Made by a program: the position numbers and the translations under genes
The notes under the pieces: model-generated
The model's database searches: none
Seen by the model: the letters and a program-made list of their open reading frames with translations, nothing else
Told to the model about the DNA's origin: nothing
Part shown: positions 1-11,570 of the stretch, piece after piece
Numbering within the stretch: the first letter of the stretch is position 1
Layout: each line of letters opens with the position of its first letter
DNA from: Choristoneura fumiferana
Lineage: Eukaryota; Arthropoda; Insecta; Lepidoptera; Tortricidae
Reading direction: 5' to 3'
NCBI RefSeq assembly: GCF_025370935.1
Contig: NC_133501.1
Location: 7,894,511 to 7,958,510 of the forward strand
DNA length: 64,000 bases

Positions 1-1179
1 GTAAACTTGATAAGATTAAACTAAGTAGCATAGGTCTATACCTATTTCTATATTTTGTGTTTGTTTTTTTCATATAATGTTGCGATCTTCACTCAAACTT
101 ATAGTACAAATTGACCAAATTTAATAAACCACGTCCTTTGTAATTCTTTTGTGGCAGGGACGTAAAAAAAACTAATTTTCTGCGTATTCTAGTCTGTTAA
201 TTTAATATCAAAATATAATTTAATGTAACTAGAAATTTGAACATTGCTTTTGTAAGAATAAACGAACAACTAAATTTTTGCTAATATTATCTTTTTTTTT
301 GTTTCAGGTACGTTTCTCATTCTACTTACTAAATATTTTCAACGGAATGGCTGTGATTCGGAAGTACTTAAATAGGTATTATGGTTTTTAGCTGTAACTA
401 AATGCTGTAATTTTGAAAAAGACTGATCTGTACAATATAACAAAGCTGTTAAGTTAACGACATATATGTATCATAAACGAACTTTTGGCCATACAATGGT
501 TTATAGAATCAGGTTAAATGATATATGAAATATTGAAAAATATTGAAAACCGAAGTCAGTAAAAAACAAAATGGCACTAGGTAATCTTCGTAGCCCTGTT
601 AAAAAATGTTTTTTAATCAAGACTTAATCAAATATGGTTCTTTCCTTTTGAAAATTTACGCGTTGAATTGTTAATTAAATATAAGGCCCGGTTTGAAATA
701 ATTTTTAATTATGCTATGCCCCCGTGTCGTTTCTTGTTGAATATTCATTTCGTGAAGGATTTCGCATTTTTTCTACAGTTTCGCCTAATTCTAAGTAATG
801 AGGCCGAAGCCTGGAGTGGCCACAGAGCCTGTTCATGCAGGCTGTGTGTAAATTTGATGGTAATGATGTCCTCAAAGCTGAGCGTATTAGTGTGGTTTTA
901 CAGTGACGTTTACCGTCCGCGCGGGTGGTAAAACTATGTAATGATTAAACGAAACGAACGTTACACTATGTAACGATCCAAGAGACGCAAAGCTCGTGGC
1001 CCGCAACGCTTAAGCTTTGTAATCGGTACAGTATAATGTGATAATCTGTAACAATTTCATTTTTTTTACTGTTTAATATTTATATATCGAGTCATTCGTC
1101 TAATTATACTAACATCTGGTAAAATCTGGTGGTGGTCTGTATCTATACGGTTGTGTTGCTCTGAAGATGAGTTCTGGTT

Positions 1180-1320
1180 AAGTTCTAAACGCGTCAGTGT
1201 AGTGTGGGTTTGTGTGTGTTCGTACAGTGTGGAGGTGGAGGAACTGCATGAACACGCATATCTTGCATAAACTTAGCTATCATAAGGTCGCGGGTGAGCA
1301 AAGAAATTCTTTTAGTTCTA
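1180..1320 (+). repeat. Dispersed repeat, copy 1 (second copy near 24030-24240)
   Basis: This block, containing AAACGCGTCAGTGTAGTGTG and AGTGTGGAGGTGGAGGAACT, recurs in the same orientation at about 24030-24240 with only scattered differences and one short insertion. I do not recognise the family; no terminal repeats or open frame were found. Confidence 0.6.
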
Positions 1321-2049
1321 TCATTCATTGTTAGCGTGGCAAGAGGGCGGCCTTTGTTCAACAGCACTATATGAAGTGACGGACTGCCATCATCATTATC
1401 ATACCATCCGTAGGTTTTAGGCTTTAGTTGGTTCAGTTATCAGCGGCCTGCATCCGCCGTGAACCCGACTTTTCATCGGTCATCCGTCCATCTCGTTGGT
1501 GGCGGACTATAGTTGTGTCAATTTAATACGATATGGACCTCCGCAAAGTAACGCCTGATTCAATAAATAATTTAATACAGGTTAACTGCCGACATTTCAC
1601 CAGCGGTAGTTCAACTTTCTAATGTTCAACTTTAGGGATGTTCATTCATCAAGAACCTTGTTAGCGGCTGTAACACACCCTAAGATCTCGTTTCAGATCT
1701 CATCTGTCACAAGGGAGACGTGTTGTTTTATTTTTTATCGTCGTCGTAAGACGCTGCGACCTTGTTTGATAAATCCACTCCGGCGTGTGCTTGGCGGGAC
1801 AAGGCTGGAATAACCAAGTGTCAACTTATTTTAAAGACATTGTCACTTTTTATCGCGGCATCAAACTTTGGCCAGAATTAAGCAAACTTTTGGCTGCCTA
1901 TTTAGTGTCTACGCGAAGAATATTTGAGCTACACATTAAATTTACAAGAGAGATTTTATTTTCAGATTTTATTTTATGTAATGCGTGTTTTCATTAACGG
2001 CAGAACGTTCATCGATCGTCTCATTTCTAATTTGATCTTGCAGTGAAGC

Positions 2050-2230
2050 TCTGGGCATGGTTTTGAACATAAAACTACCGTGAGACTCACTCATATTAAA
2101 GCGGTGGCGCGTAGTGTGCGTGTTGCGGCTGAAAAGAAGCGCTACGAAATAGCCCGAAACATGTCGAGCTAAACTCGGTTTAAGACGTGAGTTATCAGTT
2201 ACAATATAATTTAATCTGGGCATGGTTGTT
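2050..2230 (-). repeat. Dispersed repeat shared with 43690-43900
   Basis: The segment with CGTGAGACTCACTCATATTA and the phrase for CCGAAACATGTCGAGCTAAA appears again in the opposite orientation at 43690-43900 inside beta-tubulin intron 1. It is a diverged dispersed element of unknown family. Confidence 0.55.
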
Positions 2231-3194
2231 TCTATTACAATGAGGTTTGAGTAAAGCTTTCATACAATAGCAGTTGAACTTCTGGCCTTTGCCCTAGCAG
2301 TTCAACTGTAACGTAACTTAAACAGTATATTATGTGTTTTGTGTTTCGTTGTCTCGGACATCCTTACACATTCCCTGTTGGGAAAAGACCTCCCGAACTT
2401 TACTTACACACACTAGTTGAATTATTGTAGGCATATGAGTTTCCTCACTATATTTTTTACACAAAAGTTCATAGTAAATATCAAATAAATTAATGTAATG
2501 TATAAATTCCGAAAAATTGAGAGGTGTAGTCCTGCCTCAAACGCACGATCGCATGAGAGGACATATAGGTCAGACCAATAGGCTCTATATATATGTATCT
2601 CGGCTCTGATATTATCCATCGTCAAAATTAACCTTCTTTATAATTCCCTAATAATTGTAATTACAAAATTCCTCTTTCATATTCAAATAAGGCTTAAATC
2701 AAATGCTTCGTACATAAGAATACGAGCGTAGGTATAACTTGGAAAATCGGCTCGTTAATTAATCACGCGAGAAAATGAAAAATTATTCCATTTCCGTTAC
2801 CTGCGTCTGTCGTACCGTGGCCGTGCTCGGCCCCGGGTACCCGGATATTGCTTGAGTGATGCGATCCGGACGTAAATCAGACCGGCCCGAACATACTATT
2901 CCTCATCCTTTTATCGCAAAAGCGTGCGGTTAATTTTGTTTCTGTATTTTTGTCCGGAGACACGATTTGTTTGAGAGTATTTTGCAGCTAGTTGAAGCTT
3001 TTGATGGATTGCTAGGTTCAAAATTAATTTATGGTTTGAGTTTATGTCAGGTCAGTCAGTCAATGAAACCCAGTCGAATATTAAGTAATCCAGAGGAGTA
3101 GAGGAGAGGTAGGGAGAGGTTAGATTGGGCTAAATATGTTTTATTAGCACCATGATCTTGTGATGATTGAAATAAAGATATTATTGTTATTATT

Positions 3195-3430
3195 ATCTAG
3201 CCTGGATTGATGTCCCGCTGCTGGGCAAAGGCCTCCCCCCATGTCCGCCATTTCTCCCGATCCTAAGCAGCCGGAGGCCATTCGTCCAGAAATATGTCCA
3301 GGTCGTCCCGCCACCGCCGTCGCCATCCGTCCTGTGGGACCCACTCAGTGGCATTTTTAGCCCACCGCAGTGTGGATGCATTCAGCTGACGGGGTCGGCC
3401 CAGTCCCACTTCAACCTGGCAGTCTTTGCA
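3195..3430. repeat. Retroelement-tail-like fragment
   Basis: The text CTGCTGGGCAAAGGCCTCCC is shared with 49080-49110 and resembles 19500-19530. Such GC-rich blocks at the 3' end of lepidopteran non-LTR elements are common; the frame is broken here and no domain can be read. Family assignment is inference. Confidence 0.4.
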
Positions 3431-3544
3431 CCGACATCGACAATGCTTGTTTTAGAACACAGCACCGTGTTCCGGATTAATTAATGATTATTATTATCAT
3501 GGTTAACTTGTAGAATTAATTTAGGCGAATTGATTGTGGCCCAG

Positions 3545-3555
3545 TTGTTTTGAAA

Positions 3556-3595
<40 letters not shown>

Positions 3596-3607
3596 TTTAT
3601 CCAGCCG

Positions 3608-3649
<42 letters not shown>

Positions 3650-3660
3650 CGGCTGGATGG
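3545..3660. repeat. (TA)n microsatellite forming a perfect hairpin
   Basis: Two TA runs flank ATCCAGCCGAATTATATA, whose reverse complement TATATAATTCGGCTGGAT closes the right side, so the second run is a long palindrome. The right arm continues into GGATGGCAAACGAGCAAGTG, the end of repeat family B (see 11861-12137). Confidence 0.75.
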
Positions 3661-3698
3661 CAAACGAGCAAGTGAGCAATATGCTTACTAATGACTTA

Positions 3699-3853
3699 CC
3701 CCCTTATTCATAAAACTTAACAAGCCTATGTTAACTAACAAATGCTTTGTCCCTTTCTAACAAATACAAATGTCGAAGTGACAGATAAGGACAAACGAAT
3801 TTTAGCGGCATTTTAACTAAAATAGGTTTGATTGTCGTTTATGAATAAGGGGG
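3699..3853. mobile_element. 155-bp inverted-repeat element, CCCCCTTATTCATAAA family, copy 1
   Basis: The left end CCCCCTTATTCATAAA is the inverted complement of the right end (TTTATGAATAAGGGGG, allowing one central difference). A near-identical copy lies at 22544-22698, where both flanks read TTA; here the left flank is TTA and the right TAC. A 3-bp TTA duplication would fit PIF/Harbinger-type MITEs. It has no coding capacity. Confidence 0.8.
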
Positions 3854-4004
3854 TACATCTTTATTCCAAAGCGATTGCGCCGTATCATATATATTATGCA
3901 ACAGCGGGGTGATAAATACCCTAGCGGGGTCACTGTCCTTTATCAGTATTCAGCCGGGTGGTTTCATCCGGCGATCGCATTACTCCGGAAACCCGGGTGA
4001 CGCA

Positions 4005-4138
4005 GAGGACCTACTCCGAATTTCGAAAATTGAAGTTCGTATCGCACCATCCCTCTCACTCTCGTATTAAATAGTGTAAGTGTCGAAGGGATGGAACGAC
4101 ACGGACTGCGATTTTCGAATTTCGTAGTAGCCCCGCAG
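4005..4138. mobile_element. Short inverted-repeat element, CGAAGTTCGTA family, copy 1
   Basis: The core reads GAAGTTCGTATCGCACCATC, then CTCTCGTATTAAATAGTGTA, then an inverted arm ending in TTCGTAGTAGCCCCGCAGG. Copies lie at 35932-36018, 45216-45345 and 54376-54500. This copy has a diverged left end. Non-coding MITE-like element. Confidence 0.7.
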
Positions 4139-4402
4139 GCGTACCGTCTACATAACTATTATATAGCTTAAGATAAATTATAGTGTCCTTTTTGGACGTT
4201 GTTTTGAACGATAACGCGCGAGTCTCGTTTATCGTGCGGTGACAGTGTTTAGTTCCATTTCGTGTCGTTGTAATTAGAGTTGGAATTAGGGTGTCAAGTG
4301 GAAAATATCCTCTGAAAAGTAACGCCTGATTCAATAAATTAAGGAAAATATCACTTAATTTTACCGTAACAAAGAGTGCAAAATTGTTACATAATCATTT
4401 TA

Positions 4403-4668
4403 TCACCATCATCCCAGCCTATATACGTTATCTAATGCTAGGCGCAGGCCTCAGTTCCCATTGGGGCCCAGTGCGGATTGAGAAATTCACACGCACTGTT
4501 GAATTACTTTACAGGCTGCGCAGGTTTCCCCACGATGTTTAACTTCACCGTAAACCTCGTGGTAAATTTCGCACACGAATATGGAAAGAATCAGAGGTGC
4601 GAGCCCGGATTCGAAGCTACGGTCTTTTGCTTGAGAGGCCATAAGTCTAATCACCAAGCCACAATCCT
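4403..4668 (-). mobile_element. Diverged tRNA-derived SINE, family A
   Basis: On the minus strand this has the tRNA-like head (B-box-like GATTCGAA replaced from the family GTTCAAAC), the conserved body and the ATGATG tail of the SINE seen intact at 37642-37955. It has many more substitutions than the other copies, so it is an old insertion. Confidence 0.7.
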
Positions 4669-4845
4669 TTGACTTTAAATTAACTTAAATTGAGTTTATG
4701 ACTTAATCCTACATGCAATTAAACATAGATTAACTAAAGAATTTACAAGAAATATACGAATGGCGAAAATGGTTAACAGGAGGGGAAAAAAAGGCAAATC
4801 TCACAACAGTTCACTATTGAGTTATGGGTCCACCTCGTGTAACTA

Positions 4846-5146
4846 AAGAGCGTTTATACCTGCTGAGCTGGCAACTTGCATTTTTGACAGTTATTCTTGA
4901 TTATTCCATGAAAAAATTAATGAAAATTAAAAATGTGTTGTGATAGAAAAATTAACAAATGTTTAATAACGGTTTTTAAAGAAAATAAAAGTCTATCACG
5001 CATAATTATTGGAGTAGACACATTAACTTATATATTAAGTACAGTTCATTAGACCACATATTTAATTTTCCTTCAATTTTTATGGAATAAACGAGAAAAA
5101 CTAACAAAAATGCAACGTTGCCAGCTCAGCAGGTATAAACGCTCTT
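4846..5146. mobile_element. 301-bp element with ~40-bp terminal inverted repeats
   Basis: The left end AAGAGCGTTTATACCTGCTG and the following AGCTGGCAACTTGCATTTTT are matched in inverted orientation at the right end, where AAAAATGCAACGTTGCCAGC leads into TCAGCAGGTATAAACGCTCTT-like sequence; one 2-base difference is visible. The interior is AT-rich and non-coding. A fragment of the same end is at 20870-20905. Confidence 0.8.
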
Positions 5147-6141
5147 ATAAGGATGCTCCGAATTGGCTCATGAAATGATATGCATATATGATTTGCGTAA
5201 CACACATTTTTTAAAACAATAGCAATATTTTAATTGGTTCATGAGAATGTTGAGTGGCAAACAAAGCATGTGCTTGCGACCCGGGTATTTCCCACTGGGA
5301 CCCGGATATAGGGATGGCGTGTGCGGCGAATATTAAATAACTTAGCTCTGTGCGAGTTTGTGCGAATCGATTGGAATCCCACAGAGACCAACCTTTTGAA
5401 GTATTGATTAAATAATTTAATTGGAATATTGTTCAGGCATAAAAAACAAGCTGGTAATTTGGAATTGATAGAAAAGTTAAATTTTGGTTTTATTTTAAAA
5501 TCCTTAAAACACCTTCGAACTGTTGTTATCGACTTTCTCGTGTACAGTACAACCAGAATGTTACTGTCGCTCGGGACTTCGGTTTTCTTCGTTTTCCTGA
5601 AGATTCAAATGAGAAAGACAAAGGGTAACCGATCTTTTTTTTCGAGTTTCGAACAACATTAGCAAACATGTTTAAATGTAAGTTGTCGTGGTTATTATAA
5701 TATCGATCGAGCTTTGCTCGGAGTTCTTTTTTTTGTTAAATTGTATTTTGAAAATACATATTTAAATAAGCTAGAAAAGTAAAACGTAAACTAAATAAAT
5801 ATGTAAATACCTACTTATTGCACCACTTAGACATGTCCGACCTAGATTTTAACCTTAGATCTCCATTTGCAAATTATTAGTCCAGTGTGCAAGTATCGGT
5901 AGGTAACCTTATTTAATCCACGACGCAAAAAGAGGGGTGTTATAAGTTTAACGCCAATGTCGGTCTGTCTGTCTGTCTGTGGCACACCTTAGCTCTCAAA
6001 CGGATGGACCGATTTCGATGCAGATTTTTAACGTAAAAGCGAGATTCCTAGCCAACAGGTTCTGTACTCGAGATATTGAACTTTGAAATTATATGTTTTT
6101 CAACTTTTCCATGTTGGTAGGCTATTTAGCAGTGCCTCGTA

Positions 6142-6650
6142 TTTTGGTACCATCGGGTATGCAAGTATCGAAGTAACCTTTTGGTACCGTCGGGTGTGCA
6201 AGTATCGAAGTAGCCTTTTGGTACCGTCGGGTGTGCAAGTATCGAAGTAATCTTTTGGTACCGTCGGGTGTGCAAGTATCGAAGTAATCTTTTGGTACCG
6301 TCGGGTGTGCAAGTATCGAAGTAACCTTTTGGTACCGTCGGGTGTGCAAGTATCGAAGTAACCTTTTGGTACCGTCGGGTGTGCAAGTATCGAAGTAATC
6401 TTTTGGTACCGTCGGGTGTTCAAGTATCGAAGTAACCTTTTGGTACCGTCGGGTGTGCAAGTATCGAAGTAATCTTTTGGTACCGTCGGGTGTTCAAGTA
6501 TCGAAGCAACCTTTTGGTACCGTCGGGTGTGCAAGTATCGAAGTAATCTTTTGGTGCCGTCGGGTGTGCAACTATCGAAGTAACCTTTTGGTTCCGCCGG
6601 GTGTGCAAGTATCGAAATAACCTTTTAGTACCGTCGGGTGTGCAAGTATT
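6142..6650. repeat. 37-bp minisatellite, about 13-14 units
   Basis: The unit begins TTTTGGTACCGTCGGGTGTG and ends CAAGTATCGAAGTAACC-like; GGTACC recurs every 37 bp (for example at 6146, 6183 and 6220). Units differ by a few substitutions such as AACC/AATC/AGCC. Because 37 is not a multiple of three, each minus-strand frame reads through the same three peptide phases. I regard the resulting frames as non-coding. Confidence 0.9.
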
Positions 6651-7572
6651 TCTGACGCCGTCGAACAATAGAAAAAGAAAAACATACAATGTGCCTACCG
6701 TTCTTACTCGTATGTCGAATACTGCGATGTGACAACATTATATCACAGAAGATAGGGAGGACACGTGCCGAGGCCAACGGTTCAATTATGCTAACTAATG
6801 CCTACACGTGCTAGTCAATTACTTAGAGAACCTGAGAAATCGATTATTTAAAGGCTTTTCAGCATTTTATTATAATGGAAGGGAAATGTTGGTGGAGAAT
6901 CAAAAATTTGTGTTTAGTACTAACATAAGACTCTCTATTTTAAGTCTCACGACTAGACCAGATGTCCCCAAACTTTTGGTCTCGTAAACCCTTTATTTAT
7001 AAGGTATTGATTTTTTGTAATCGAAGTAATCGACTTTTAACGTGTTTTTTCACGTAAGTATGTAGGAAGTTCTCTCGCAGGATGAGCCCTGGATGTCGAT
7101 ATAAACCACTTTAACGGGTTCTTTGAAACGGACTTGTAAAACATTATTTTGTTTGTGAGAGTACAGAAGAGTGGTAGAGCTAGTATGAGTAGTAGAGTCA
7201 TTATACGACCGTTTATTCCGTATGATTTTCGTGCGCACATTTTTGTTGAGATGGTAGAAGATTCTATTACAGGACGTCTAAAAAAATATTTTTACGACAT
7301 TTTCAATTATGAAAATGTCGTCAAATTCTACACCATTCATAAAAAAAATGTGTGCACGAAAATAAGGCGGTTCAAACTGTCGAATATTGACCCAGTAACG
7401 TAAGCACAGTTAAGTATTTGTTAAATTAAAGTTAGGCCTAAACATACGAGTAGGTAACCACCCTTATACTAGTGTCCTGTAGTTGGATGATAATTAGTCA
7501 CGTCCATTACTCTCAAACTGTGTAGTGCTGGAACAGTAACATATTCAAGCTGGACGCAGTTGGATTTAGCTT

Positions 7573-7672
7573 NNNNNNNNNNNNNNNNNNNNNNNNNNNN
7601 NNNNNNNNNNNNNNNNNNNNNNNNNNNNNNNNNNNNNNNNNNNNNNNNNNNNNNNNNNNNNNNNNNNNNNNN
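7573..7672. other. Assembly gap (100 N)
   Basis: One hundred N bases, a conventional placeholder length, so the true size is unknown. It could hide an exon of the minus-strand zinc-finger gene at 8278-10062. Confidence 0.99.
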
Positions 7673-8114
7673 CCATTTTAATACTAGACTTAATAAATTC
7701 CTATAGGTATTCCTAAAATTATCGTGGATTCCATTAACACGGTAACAATAGGTTCTAGAACCTAGTGCAAAATCATTTATCTTTTCACATCACTAAATGT
7801 CTATGGTCGGGTAAATAAATGGCATCTTATTTACACTTTTCCTGAACTGGATTGACATAAATGGTCTAACCATCTAACGCATAGCATTTAACGCAGTGTT
7901 CATCACATAAAACAACCTAGTGCTTAAATGCGAAAGTTTGTATGTTTGTTAGTCACTTCATCACATCTAAACCACTGAACTGATTAGAAGTTCGGTATAC
8001 AGGCAGTCTCGAGTCCTGAAGAAAACATAGGATAGTTTTTTCCCGGAAAATTGCATGGTTCCCGCAAGATAGCAATAAACAAATTCCGCGCGGAAGTCGC
8101 AAGTAACGTATTCA

Positions 8115-8207
8115 TACAAACAACTGCCCCGGCTGGGAATCGAACCTGGGACCTCAAGCTTCGTATTCAGGTTCTCGAAGTTCTTAGCCATAGCCACCTG
8201 GTTGTCT
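8115..8207 (-). mobile_element. Truncated tRNA-derived SINE, family E
   Basis: On the minus strand the fragment carries the B-box-like GGTTCGATTCCCAGCC and the A-box-side GTGGCTATGGC text of the family found at 20180-20455 and 26132-26392. Only the head is present; it sits directly downstream of the 8278 splice donor. Confidence 0.6.
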
Positions 8208-8277
8208 ATTTCATTTCATATCATTTCATGCCAGTGGTTAAATATGTATTTTCTTTTATTACAATTATTTAACTTAC

Positions 8278-8598
8278 CACATCGCACTGGTAGTAGATTT
8301 CCTCGGTAGCCACCTCCTGGTCCTGCAGCTCGCTCTTCACGAGCACCTGGCTCGGCTCCTCCTGCACCTGATAGTCCATTTCTTGAGGAGCAGGCTCTAA
8401 CTTTATCAACCCCGAATAACTCTTCAGACTCTGAATCAAACTGATGGAATCTATCCGTTTCAGGTTCTTCAGCTTTAATAGTGGTGGTTTCCTGTCATTT
8501 TTGGGTTTTAAGTTGATTATCGGTAGTGATGTTTCTTTCGCCGCATGGTTGCAGCTGTGTTCTTGTAAGAGGAGCATGGTTGCGAAGTATTTTGCACA
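8278..8598 (-). CDS. Partial zinc-finger gene, second exon
   Basis: 321 nt, 107 codons, phase 0 at both ends. The acceptor reads TTCATTTCAG and the donor GTAAGTT. It holds the second half of one finger (CAKYF...LQEHSCNH) and the first half of the next (YQCDV), with a charged linker including LKPKNDRKPP between. Confidence 0.8.
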
Positions 8599-10062
8599 CT
8601 GAAATGAATTAATTATAAATTTTTGAGCAATTCCTCTATAGGCAATGTTCAATATTATAGTTGCTGACAGCCTAAATTACAATCTATTATTTTTCCCCGA
8701 AGACCAACTCATGCTTGACGACTTTTTATCAATGTAAGTCAAAATATCTTTATCCAATTTCACCAGTCCAAAAAAAATCTGTTGAGAAGAACCTGGCAAG
8801 AAACTCACAACAGGTATATTATATTTTATACAGATTTACATTATTTAACAACTTGCATTATATATTTTTAACATATACATTTTTGTGTTTGTGTTTTGTT
8901 TTTGTTAGTTTGAGAATTGAGGTCTGTATGTTTAAATAGTGAAATATGTAAGAAAAACAATAACCTAATCAACAAAAAGTTAGTAAACCCCCGACTTTGT
9001 CACTTAAAAGTTCAATATCTCAACACCGGCGCTGAACCGATTTTGATGAAAACATGTTTTAGAAACATTGCTAGAAAACTTGCTTTCAAATAAAAAAACC
9101 AGCATTCAAATCGGACCACCCATTTAAGAGTTATGGTGCCACAGTCTATACACAGCTCTTACACGGGTGGACAGACAGACAGACACAGCAGTCAAACTTA
9201 TAACACCCCCTTTTTGCATTGGAGTTAAAAGTAGCATGCTATTATTAAGTGCCTCCTCTAGCTGACGCGGATTACCGGAACAGACCACCCATCTAATAAG
9301 AGAAATTGTATGAACAGCGCTTGCAATGGATTTTGATACGGCGTGTGTCCCGAGTGGGACCCGCGAGCGTGCGCACACGGCGGGCGTCCGCGTCAGCTAG
9401 CGGAGGTACTCAGACCCCTTAATTCTTTTTTTTATTACTTGTTGTGGTGGCAATAGAAATATGAACTATATAAAAAATTTCAGCTGTCTATTGGTTACGG
9501 TTCTCGAGATACAGCCCTGTGCCAGACAGGGAGAGAGACAGTATGAGTAGTGTAGCAAGAGTAATAGGTTGGACCATGTATGGTCAAGGTACAGTCATGT
9601 TCAGGTATGGAATCCTAAAAGTGAGCTCCTCATGGGATAGTGAAAACTGAATGTACACCTTTGGCCTCATCGTCGCACTTTACCTCAGTGAGATAGGAGT
9701 CTCCACGGTCAGTTTTATGTGAAAAAAAACAACGCAATCCATCAATAATTCCGTGAGCTAGGTGTTGATGTATTTTTCTTAAAATAGTGAGACATGCGAG
9801 TTTGTATAGTGTACCTTTTGATACTTTGTTGAAGCAGTTAAAATGTACAATTATAGTTAAAACGTCTTTCATATGAACAGTTGTTAGTTCGTGCTGTGCT
9901 AGCTAAGCCGGTAAGGAAGGACAATGTACAGACGGAAGTATGACGTTTAGAATAGTAAAGTAAATAAGCAAGTCTGAACTTAACATAAGTGTCATGAAAA
10001 CGCAATATATTTCAAATACTTACGGCATCGCATTGATAGACTTCGACGTTCCCAATGATCAT
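8278..10062 (-). CDS. C2H2 zinc-finger gene, 5' exons only (partial)
   Basis: Two minus-strand exons join in phase 0: 10024-10062 and 8278-8598. Together they give MIIGNVEVYQCDA followed by CAKYFATMLLLQEH, a complete CX2CX12HX3H finger split by the intron between its two cysteines. The next ~85 residues are a linker rich in acidic and Lys/Pro residues, and the exon ends YYQCDV at a GTAAGT donor, so a second finger begins in an exon further left that I could not find. The likely role is a nuclear DNA-binding protein (inferred from the fold only). The nearest gene upstream is the ZAD zinc-finger gene, which ends at 11382 in the same orientation. The start is uncertain: an acceptor TTTTCCAG at about 10094 would make the first exon internal. 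Confidence 0.7.
8735..8815 (-). mobile_element. LINE 3' tail fragment, (TTTGAC)n family
   Basis: In reverse complement this matches the tail GAATAAAGATATTTTGACTT with CTTCTCAACAGA-like text seen at 16740-16905 and 26640-26795. It is only the tail and non-coding. Confidence 0.55.
8966..9235 (+). repeat. Dispersed repeat family D, copy 1
   Basis: Begins with AACCTAATCAACAAAAAGTT and CCCCCGACTTTGTCACTTAA, contains TTCAATATCTCAA and GACAGACAGACAGACACA, and ends CTTTTTGCATTGGAGTTAAAA. Other copies are at 10770-11010 and 20655-20870 (plus), with partial minus copies at 5925-6110 and 48248-48430. No frame; likely the 3' part of a retroelement. Confidence 0.7.
10024..10062 (-). CDS. Partial zinc-finger gene, first coding exon
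   Basis: 39 nt, 13 codons (MIIGNVEVYQCDA), followed by donor GTAAGTATT. An in-frame TGA lies upstream, so this ATG is the first available unless the exon is entered by splicing at about 10093. It supplies the CX2 part of the finger completed in the next exon. Confidence 0.65.
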
Positions 10063-10769
10063 TTGCCAAATGAATATTTTAGCAACTGCTCGTCTGGAAA
10101 ATCACTCCGCACTCACAGATAATATACTGAGTTCCTACGTTAGAGTTCTTATCCCATTACAACAGATAATTTATTTGAAGATTTTATTCATATATAATCT
10201 GTCCGAAGATACACTTTTTCGAGGATCTGTCGCGTTGCATGCAACAAAATGGCGGACTGTTTTATTTGCGTCGCAAAAACTGACGACGCTGATCGTTTTC
10301 AAACTTGCCTTTAGGACTGGGGAATAAGAGTCATGTGTTTCACATTATATTTGACAAACTGCAAATTAAATTGGTAGTTTTAAGAAAGGAAACTACGTCA
10401 TTCTAATATGAATAGATGTGCCACAGTAAGAAAATAAATCTACCAAAGTGTCTGTTATTGCATGGAATTCTTTATAATAATCGAGAAGACTATATATCCT
10501 TTTTTTTTTTAATTGTCATTTTGTGTTTTGAGCTCTTGTTAATTTTTGAAGCTTCTTAGTTTTAATTAATTTACTATTTTACTGATATCAAGTGTCCCGT
10601 TACATATATTGTAATAATATATAGCGGCCATCAATTTTATATGCTGTGAGCCGTTGTATGCTATAAATAATGACAGTATCTCTTGATTACGTTAACTTGA
10701 AAGTATGATTTTTTCAATACTTCCAGAGGTAGCAGAATTTCAGCTTGATTACACATACACGTCCCTCAG

Positions 10770-11010
10770 AAATAACCTAAGCAACAAAAGTTAGAAAAAC
10801 CCCGTACTTTGTCACTTCAAAGTTCAATATCTCAAAAAACAGTTGAACCGTTTGATGAAACATGTCTAAGAACCATCGCTGAAACCGTGCTTTTCAAATA
10901 AAAAAACCGCATTGAAATCGGTCCATCCGTTTAAGACCTACGGTGCCACAGACAGACACACAAGCGATCAAACATATAACACCCCTCTTTTTGCGTCGGG
11001 GGTTAAAAAG
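10770..11010 (+). repeat. Dispersed repeat family D, copy 2
   Basis: Same order of blocks as 8966-9235, ending CTTTTTGCGTCGGGGGTTAAAA. It lies between the 3' end of the ZAD zinc-finger gene (poly-A signal at 11145-11150) and the start of the next minus-strand gene. Confidence 0.7.
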
Positions 11011-11144
11011 GTCTCGACAGACCAAAAATGATCCTATAAGGGTTCCGTTTCTTCCTCATCCGGTATGAAACCCTACAAAATATTTCCAAGTGAATTGGAA
11101 CCATCCAAATTTTTAATAAAACACGAAATGCATAAAAAATCACA

Positions 11145-11150
11145 TTTATT
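11145..11150 (-). terminator. Poly-A signal of the ZAD zinc-finger gene
   Basis: AATAAA on the minus strand, about 235 nt beyond the stop codon at 11382. It is the first canonical hexamer in a plausible position after the stop, so the 3' UTR is probably short. Confidence 0.6.
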
Positions 11151-11381
11151 CATTAAAAATATACAATACGGTAGACGGTTACACAATATAATCATAATTC
11201 CAAGACGCGACTGTACCAATAAATAAATTCCTGTTAAAAAATGACACTTAACTATAACTAACTAAACATCTTCGTGTCACTACGGCTTGTTTTAATCCTT
11301 CGTCGAACAATCTACTATTGTCACAAATAACCTTTAGAACTTCTTTTATACATAGGGATTGTTCTCTTTGACACTGTATAA

Positions 11382-11570
11382 TTACAAATTTACAATGTGA
11401 CAGTTGACGTCAACTCTATTTAGTCTATGGTCATTCGTTTTTATTCCGTCTGTGGCGGTAGGGCGCTGGCATTTGAGGTGGACAGTCTTGACGTGCATTT
11501 TCATGGAGTTGGATTGCGAGAAGGCCTTGCCGCAGTGAGGACACACGTAGGGTTTGGAGCCCGTGTGGAC
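11382..11570 (-). CDS. ZAD zinc-finger gene, coding exon 12 (last)
   Basis: 189 nt including the stop. It completes finger 11 with the leading VH, then carries finger 12 (YVCPHCGKAFSQSNSMKMH) and a 30-residue tail ending NCHIVNL. The acceptor is TTTGTCTCCAG. Confidence 0.92.
   Translation of the reverse strand, partial: VHTGSKPYVCPHCGKAFSQSNSMKMHVKTVHLKCQRPTATDGIKTNDHRLNRVDVNCHIVNL

Larger units (their letters stand above)
1..8277. other. Repeat-rich region without supported exon
   Basis: No reading frame here has a recognisable domain, codon bias or paired splice sites that I could defend. The stretch holds dispersed repeats listed separately: a 37-bp minisatellite, AT microsatellite hairpin, two or three inverted-repeat elements, a diverged SINE and LINE-like fragments. 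It probably lies in an intron of, or downstream from, the minus-strand zinc-finger gene whose first exons are at 8278-10062, because that gene's frame is still open at the 8278 donor. Confidence 0.6.

Noticed and set aside
6100..6689. Four overlapping minus-strand frames of 86-144 codons
   Set aside because: They are different phases of one 37-bp tandem repeat with no flanking exon signals.
10249..10314. Plus-strand 21-codon frame MADCFICVAKTDDADRF..., resembling a ZAD start, in good ATG context
   Set aside because: It stops at TAG before any consensus splice donor, lies opposite to the neighbouring genes and has no second CX2C exon nearby; probably chance.
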